Assembly: GCA_003209165.1 (NCBI GenBank)
Contig: QCSL01000014.1
Span: forward strand, 1 to 48,068
Origin: Synechococcus sp. AG-670-B23
GTDB taxonomy: Bacteria > Cyanobacteriota > Cyanobacteriia > PCC-6307 > Cyanobiaceae
Reading direction: 5' to 3'
DNA length: 48,068 nucleotides
The position numbers were made by a program, and so were the translations under genes. This document shows positions 43,396-48,068 of the stretch, in pieces. The stretch's first letter is position 1; each line of letters starts with the position of its first letter. The notes below the pieces were generated by a model. The model searched no databases. It was given only the letters and a program-made list of their open reading frames with translations, and was not told the origin of the DNA.

Positions 43396-43911
43396 GTGGC
43401 GGCGTCGAAGGGCAATCTAGGAATCGACCCTGCAGGTGGCGGACCGACTCCGCAGATCCTGCGTCTAGACCCGTCTTGGCAGCAAGCCTGTCTGGCACTG
43501 GATCAACGTGCGCTCAACGGCCTCTGGACCGCAGAGCAATGGCGGCGTGAGCTGGACGACTCCCGACGCCTCTGCATGGGCCTTGTGGGGCCCGACGCTT
43601 TCTTAGGAGTGGCTTGTGGATGGATGGTGGACGATGAACTGCACATCACAGCGGTGGCTGTGGATCCCGACAGGCGTCGCAGCGGCCATGGAGGTCTGCT
43701 TTTGCAAGCACTGTTGCAACGGGCACGACAGCTCGGTGCGGTGCACGCCACTCTCGAGGTGGCCAGCGACAACGTTGCCGCTTTAGCGCTCTACGCCAAA
43801 GCCGGTTTCCGCACAGCAGGCACCCGTTCCGGGTATTACTCCGACGGTCGCGACGCCCTTGTTCAGTGGCTTCGCATCCCGACATCGCCGTCGCCTACGT
43901 CGGCGGCTTGA
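43396..43911 (+). CDS. rimI: RimI-like ribosomal-protein alanine N-acetyltransferase
   Basis: This GNAT enzyme of about 171 residues resembles RimI, which acetylates the N-terminus of ribosomal protein S18. It has I-T-A-V-A-V-D-P-D-R-R-R-S-G-H-G-G (the acetyl-CoA loop), L-E-V-A-S-D-N-V-A-A-L-A-L-Y-A-K-A-G-F and the C-terminal Y-Y-x-D-G-R-D-A-L. RimI and other GNATs are hard to separate, so the symbol is provisional. GTG at 43396 avoids overlap with the lysA start. The ATG at 43369 would overlap it by 24 bases. Confidence 0.8.
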   Translation: MAASKGNLGIDPAGGGPTPQILRLDPSWQQACLALDQRALNGLWTAEQWRRELDDSRRLCMGLVGPDAFLGVACGWMVDDELHITAVAVDPDRRRSGHGGLLLQALLQRARQLGAVHATLEVASDNVAALALYAKAGFRTAGTRSGYYSDGRDALVQWLRIPTSPSPTSAA

Positions 43912-44087
43912 AGTTGTTCGGTTTCCCGTCCCTGGGAGACAAACAAAGCACTGAATCTTGTGGGATTCATTGTTATTTTTTGCGCGCTTCACGCCAGTCT
44001 CAGACTGGAAAGTGACCGAACAAACCGAACACTCGCAGCGATCCCTCAACCCTGATAGCTTGGTCGCATCACTGCATTGGCCCAGCG
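43912..44087 (+). promoter_or_regulatory. clpC upstream region with palindrome
   Basis: This is a 176-base region before clpC. It contains a 15-base palindrome CCAGTCT-C-AGACTGG at 43994-44008, about 80 bases before the start codon. It is not followed by a T tract, so an operator is more likely than a terminator. The region otherwise has no ORF. Confidence 0.4.
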
Positions 44088-46628
44088 ATGTTCGAACGCT
44101 TTACCGAGAAGGCCATCAAAGTGATCATGCTTGCCCAGGAAGAGGCTCGCAGACTTGGTCACAACTTCGTTGGTACTGAACAAATCCTCCTCGGCCTTAT
44201 TGGTGAGGGAACAGGTGTGGCCGCCAAAGTTCTCAAGTCCATGGGGGTCAATCTCAAGGATGCCCGGGTTGAAGTTGAAAAAATCATCGGACGTGGCTCC
44301 GGCTTTGTCGCAGTGGAGATTCCCTTCACCCCTCGTGCAAAGCGAGTTTTGGAACTCTCTTTGGAAGAGGCTCGTCAGCTGGGTCACAACTACATTGGTA
44401 CTGAGCACCTGCTGCTCGGCTTGATTCGAGAAGGCGAAGGAGTAGCTGCCCGTGTTCTGGAAAATCTCGGCGTTGACCTAGCCAAGGTGCGCACTCAAGT
44501 TATTCGCATGCTTGGTGAAACCGCTGAGGTCTCCTCCGGTGGAGGTAGCGGCGGTGGGAAAGGGTCCACGAAGACTCCTACCCTTGATGAGTTCGGTAAC
44601 AACCTCACCCAACTCGCCACGGAGGCGAAGCTCGACCCAGTGGTGGGTCGTCACAACGAAATCGACCGCGTCATCCAGATCCTTGGACGCCGTACAAAAA
44701 ATAATCCTGTCCTGATCGGCGAGCCCGGAGTTGGTAAGACCGCCATCGCTGAGGGCTTGGCCCAGCGTATTCAGCAGGGCGACATCCCCGACATTCTTGA
44801 GGACAAGCGTGTTCTCACTCTTGATATCGGTCTTCTGGTGGCTGGTACCAAGTACCGGGGTGAGTTCGAAGAGCGCCTTAAAAAGATCATGGAGGAGATC
44901 AAGTCGGCCGGGAACGTGATCCTCGTGATCGACGAAGTCCATACGTTAATTGGTGCCGGTGCTGCGGAAGGCGCGATCGACGCCGCCAATATTCTCAAGC
45001 CGGCCCTCGCCAGAGGTGAGCTGCAGTGCATCGGTGCCACCACCTTGGATGAGTATCGCAAGCACATCGAACGAGATGCTGCCCTCGAGCGGCGTTTCCA
45101 GCCGGTCAATGTTGGCGAGCCGTCTATCGACGACACCATTGAAATCCTGCGTGGTCTTCGCGAGCGTTACGAGCAGCACCACCGCCTCAAGATCACCGAC
45201 GAAGCCCTTGTTGCAGCGGCAACCCTCGGCGATCGCTACATCTCGGATCGCTTCCTGCCCGACAAGGCCATCGACCTCATTGATGAAGCCGGTTCGCGAG
45301 TGCGCCTGCTGAATTCAAAGCTGCCCCCAGCAGCCAAGGAAGTTGATAAGGAATTGCGTTCCGTTCAGAAAGAAAAGGAAGACGCCGTTCGTGATCAGGA
45401 CTTCACAAAGGCTGGTGAACTTCGCGAGAAGGAAGTTGAGCTGCGTGAGCAGATCCGTTCTCTGCTCCAGGCCAACAAGGATGAGGTCCAATCCCTCACC
45501 ACCTCCAAATCCGACGAAACTGCTGCCCCCGAAGCAGTCACCGTAGACAGCTCACCGATGGTGAACGAGGAGGACATCGCCCAGATCGTCGCCTCCTGGA
45601 CCGGTGTTCCGGTGCAGAAGCTCACCGAGAGCGAGTCCGTCAAGCTGCTCAACATGGAGGAAACACTCCACAAGCGTCTGATCGGTCAAGACGAAGCCGT
45701 TAAGGCGGTCTCCAAGGCCATCCGCCGGGCCCGGGTTGGTTTGAAGAATCCCAACCGTCCAATCGCCAGCTTCATCTTCTCCGGCCCCACCGGTGTAGGT
45801 AAGACCGAGCTCACCAAAGCTCTGGCCACCTATTTCTTCGGCAGCGAAGAGGCGATGATCCGCCTTGACATGTCGGAATTCATGGAACGCCACACGGTCA
45901 GCAAGCTGATCGGTTCGCCTCCGGGCTATGTGGGCTTTAACGAAGGTGGTCAGCTTACCGAGGCCGTGCGTCGCCGGCCTTACACCGTGGTGCTCTTTGA
46001 CGAAATCGAAAAAGCCCACCCAGATGTGTTCAACCTGCTGCTTCAACTCCTGGAGGATGGTCGTCTGACCGATTCCAAGGGCCGCACGGTCGACTTCAAG
46101 AACACCTTGATCATCATGACCTCGAACATTGGTTCGAAGGTGATCGAAAAGGGTGGTGGCGGCCTTGGTTTTGAATTCTCCGGTGAAAGCGCTGAAGACT
46201 CTCAATACACTCGGATTAGATCCCTGGTGAATGAGGAGCTCAAGCAGTATTTCCGACCGGAATTCCTCAACCGACTCGACGAAATCATTGTCTTCCGTCA
46301 GCTCAGCCGTGACGAGGTCAAGGAGATTGCTGAGATCATGCTCAAAGAGGTCTTTGGACGTATGGGCGAGAAAGGCATCACCCTAACGGTGTCCGATGCG
46401 TTCAAGGAGCGCTTGGTCGAGGAGGGCTACAACCCTGCCTATGGCGCACGTCCACTGCGCCGCGCCGTCATGCGTCTTCTCGAGGACTCTCTCGCCGAAG
46501 AGGTGCTGTCGGGTCGGATTAAGGACGGCGATCATGCCGAGGTTGATGTCGACGAGAACAAGAAGGTAGTCGTCCTCCATAAAGGCCAGGTAGACACGGC
46601 ACCGCAACTCGCTGGTGCAAGCGTCTGA
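44088..46628 (+). CDS. clpC: ATP-dependent Clp protease ATPase ClpC
   Basis: This 846-residue AAA+ unfoldase feeds proteins to ClpP. Domains in order are: two Clp_N repeats (about 5-145, with G-T-E-Q-I-L-L-G-L and G-T-E-H-L-L-L-G-L); first ATPase with Walker A G-E-P-G-V-G-K-T near 212-219 and V-I-D-E-V-H; a UVR-type coiled segment near 430-460 with D-F-T-K-A-G-E-L-R, characteristic of ClpC against ClpB; second ATPase with G-P-T-G-V-G-K-T near 566-573 and [10 protein letters not shown]; then the C-terminal D2-small domain. The length is full. The stop shares a base with the next ATG (TGATG). Confidence 0.97.
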   Translation: MFERFTEKAIKVIMLAQEEARRLGHNFVGTEQILLGLIGEGTGVAAKVLKSMGVNLKDARVEVEKIIGRGSGFVAVEIPFTPRAKRVLELSLEEARQLGHNYIGTEHLLLGLIREGEGVAARVLENLGVDLAKVRTQVIRMLGETAEVSSGGGSGGGKGSTKTPTLDEFGNNLTQLATEAKLDPVVGRHNEIDRVIQILGRRTKNNPVLIGEPGVGKTAIAEGLAQRIQQGDIPDILEDKRVLTLDIGLLVAGTKYRGEFEERLKKIMEEIKSAGNVILVIDEVHTLIGAGAAEGAIDAANILKPALARGELQCIGATTLDEYRKHIERDAALERRFQPVNVGEPSIDDTIEILRGLRERYEQHHRLKITDEALVAAATLGDRYISDRFLPDKAIDLIDEAGSRVRLLNSKLPPAAKEVDKELRSVQKEKEDAVRDQDFTKAGELREKEVELREQIRSLLQANKDEVQSLTTSKSDETAAPEAVTVDSSPMVNEEDIAQIVASWTGVPVQKLTESESVKLLNMEETLHKRLIGQDEAVKAVSKAIRRARVGLKNPNRPIASFIFSGPTGVGKTELTKALATYFFGSEEAMIRLDMSEFMERHTVSKLIGSPPGYVGFNEGGQLTEAVRRRPYTVVLFDEIEKAHPDVFNLLLQLLEDGRLTDSKGRTVDFKNTLIIMTSNIGSKVIEKGGGGLGFEFSGESAEDSQYTRIRSLVNEELKQYFRPEFLNRLDEIIVFRQLSRDEVKEIAEIMLKEVFGRMGEKGITLTVSDAFKERLVEEGYNPAYGARPLRRAVMRLLEDSLAEEVLSGRIKDGDHAEVDVDENKKVVVLHKGQVDTAPQLAGASV

Positions 46629-47728
46629 TGGTTCGATCCATCTCGTCCCACTCCATCGCCCCCGCTAGCGTTTTGAGGGGTGATGGGGCCTGGGATGAGG
46701 CATTGCCTCAAACCAAATCCCTATGTTCATGTCCGCTGGTGCTTGGTCGCAGTGAGTCCACGGCTGAGCAGCGTCAACGCTTGGTGGCTGACCTCCAAGC
46801 CCATGGGCTCAAACCCCTCAAAGCCCAGCTTCAGTTCGATTGCTGTGAGCAGGATCTCCAGAGAGTGGCTGCAGAAGCAGAAGGCTGCGACGCTGTTCTT
46901 GCAGCCGGTGGAGGAAAGGTTTTGGATGCCGGCAAGCTGCTGGCCCACCGCCTTTCTCTTCCCTGCATCACCGTTCCACTGAGCGCTTCCACCTGTGCTG
47001 GCTGGACGGCTCTGGCCAACATCTATTCCCCTCAGGGTGCCTTCAAAGAGGATGTGGCGCTTGATCGCTGCCCTGATCTTCTTGTCTTTGATCACGGCTT
47101 AGTGCGCCAAGCTCCGCCTCGTACCCTTGCAAGTGGTGTCGCTGATGCACTGGCCAAGTGGTACGAAGCCTCTGTGAGCAGCGGCGACAGCAGCGATGGT
47201 CTTGTGCAGCAGGCCGTGCAGATGGCTCGTGTGCTGCGGGATCAACTGCTGATCGACAGCCTCACGGCGCTGGAGGATTCAGACAGTGCGGCCTGGGTGC
47301 GCACTGCAGAAGCCTGTGCCCTTACCGCCGGAGTGATGGGGGGACTTGGTGGCGCCCGTTGCCGCACGGTCGCTGCCCATGCTGTTCATAACGGCCTGAC
47401 CCAGCTGGCGGCCTGTCACCACGTTCTCCATGGCGAGAAGGTGGGGTTCGGAATCCTCGTTCAGCTTCGATTGGAGGAACGTCTGGGCGGTAACCGGCTT
47501 GCAGGCCAGGCGCACCGCCAACTGCTGCCACTGCTGCGGCAGCTTGGTCTCCCCGTCAGCCTTGATGATTTGGGTTTGGCTCAGGCCAGTCTTAGTGAGT
47601 TACAGGGGGTGTGTCGTTTCGCCTGCAGCGAAGGTTCCGATCTGCATCACCTGCCCTTCGCTGTGACGCCCGGTGCTTTGCTGGAGGCCCTTGTGGGTGC
47701 CGCTGAACTCAGCTCCATCAGCTTTTGA
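46628..47728 (+). CDS. Iron-containing alcohol/glycerol dehydrogenase-like
   Basis: This 366-residue protein of the glycerol dehydrogenase branch has an N-terminal nucleotide domain with A-A-G-G-G-K-V-L-D-A-G-K near 92-103, T-V-P-L-S-A-S-T-C-A-G-W-T-A-L-A near 118-131, the metal-site region G-V-A-D-A-L-A-K-W-Y-E and, further on, V-A-A-H-A-V-H-N-G-L and H-G-E-K-V-G-F-G. Those His residues match the zinc or iron ligands of GldA-type enzymes. The substrate is not shown. The overlap of its ATG with the clpC stop suggests coupling. Its own stop overlaps the TTG of the hydrolase gene. Confidence 0.85.
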   Translation: MVRSISSHSIAPASVLRGDGAWDEALPQTKSLCSCPLVLGRSESTAEQRQRLVADLQAHGLKPLKAQLQFDCCEQDLQRVAAEAEGCDAVLAAGGGKVLDAGKLLAHRLSLPCITVPLSASTCAGWTALANIYSPQGAFKEDVALDRCPDLLVFDHGLVRQAPPRTLASGVADALAKWYEASVSSGDSSDGLVQQAVQMARVLRDQLLIDSLTALEDSDSAAWVRTAEACALTAGVMGGLGGARCRTVAAHAVHNGLTQLAACHHVLHGEKVGFGILVQLRLEERLGGNRLAGQAHRQLLPLLRQLGLPVSLDDLGLAQASLSELQGVCRFACSEGSDLHHLPFAVTPGALLEALVGAAELSSISF

Positions 47729-48068
47729 AGGCGCTTCTAGATCAATTGCGGCCGGCTCTGCTTGACCCGCAGGCCGAGAACCTGGCCACCCATGTCCAGT
47801 GGTGGGATCTGCCTGGTCTGGATCTGGATGATCCGTTCCCGGTGGCTGTGCTTGGCCAGGGATTTCCGTTGCTGCTGTTGCATGGTTTTGACAGCAGTTT
47901 TTTGGAATTCCGGCGCCTTGCTCCCCTCCTGGCCGATCGGTTTCAGCTGTTCATCCCCGACCTGTTCGGTTTTGGCTTTTCGCCGCGTCCCTTAGGTACG
48001 ACCTACGGGCCGGACGCTGTCTTGCGTCATTTGGATGCCTTGCTCGAGCGGCTTCCCCCTGAGGCTCC
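47725..48068 (+). CDS. Alpha/beta hydrolase, start only
   Basis: The frame opens at TTG 47725, overlapping the previous stop, and runs off the right end after 114 residues. It contains V-A-V-L-G-Q-G-F-P-L-L-L-L-H-G-F-D-S-S-F-L-E-F, the HG oxyanion segment of the fold, and L-F-I-P-D-L-F-G-F-G-F-S, typical of chloroperoxidase or haloalkane-dehalogenase-like hydrolases. The catalytic triad lies beyond the window. The substrate is unknown. Its place in the clpC-dehydrogenase cluster is only positional. Confidence 0.75.
   Translation, partial: MKALLDQLRPALLDPQAENLATHVQWWDLPGLDLDDPFPVAVLGQGFPLLLLHGFDSSFLEFRRLAPLLADRFQLFIPDLFGFGFSPRPLGTTYGPDAVLRHLDALLERLPPEA

Noticed and set aside
1-48068. CRISPR array or restriction/defence system
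   Set aside because: No regularly spaced direct repeats and no cas, methylase or toxin-antitoxin genes were seen. RecBCD is the only nuclease complex.

Overview
The window looks like chromosomal DNA of a marine picocyanobacterium of the Synechococcus/Cyanobium group. The evidence is a carotenoid isomerase of the CrtH type, Ycf54 of the chlorophyll cyclase, a PsbY-like photosystem II peptide, a PsbP-like lipoprotein, picocyanobacterial orphan families (DUF3104, DUF6761, Nif11), a dense GC-rich core and short intergenic gaps. All assignments come from reading the sequence and from family knowledge. No database was searched.

Layout. Positions 1-1236 are gene-poor and accessory, with a Nif11 protein and a DUF3104 protein. 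They end at a broken tRNA-Pro whose 3' half is replaced by the tail of an unrelated reading frame. From 1237 to 8454 lies core DNA: an FAD oxidoreductase, a small membrane protein, tRNA-Lys, a gamma carbonic anhydrase-like protein, PsbY, TrmFO, a cation efflux gene broken by two compensating frameshifts, CrtH and two hypothetical genes. Positions 8455-11174 form a second gene-poor, AT-richer stretch with only small orphan ORFs, a C-rich tract able to fold, and a secreted-peptide gene interrupted by TGA. Positions 11175-19626 carry an OmpR-type regulator lacking the phospho-accepting Asp, a glutaredoxin/BolA pair, a PlsC-like acyltransferase, the pdxJ-ycf54-hypothetical operon, a metallophosphatase and recC.

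Positions 20039-25224 hold recB and recD, completing RecBCD. From 25238 to 37297 come a cupin, a DEAD-box helicase, an RRM protein with two leader hairpins, an ABC exporter, a Kef-type antiporter, an LCP protein, the PsbP-like lipoprotein, recR, lipA, a hypothetical protein and a GST-DUF952 fusion. TrhO follows at 37348-38316. Positions 38317-39400 are a third gene-poor stretch. The minus-strand cluster lysA-cdaA-uppS-bioB (39401-43392) is tightly packed and joins a peptidoglycan precursor, c-di-AMP and undecaprenyl carrier synthesis to biotin. The right end has rimI, clpC, a glycerol-dehydrogenase-like gene and the start of an alpha/beta hydrolase.

No CRISPR array, complete mobile element, restriction system or convincing defence island is visible. 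I found no clear-cut new multi-gene system. The best leads are the tRNA-Pro scar with an AlpA-like tail, the nonsense-interrupted secreted peptide, the twice-frameshifted transporter, the leader hairpins of the RRM gene, and a possible small RNA ending in an intrinsic terminator between recC and recB.
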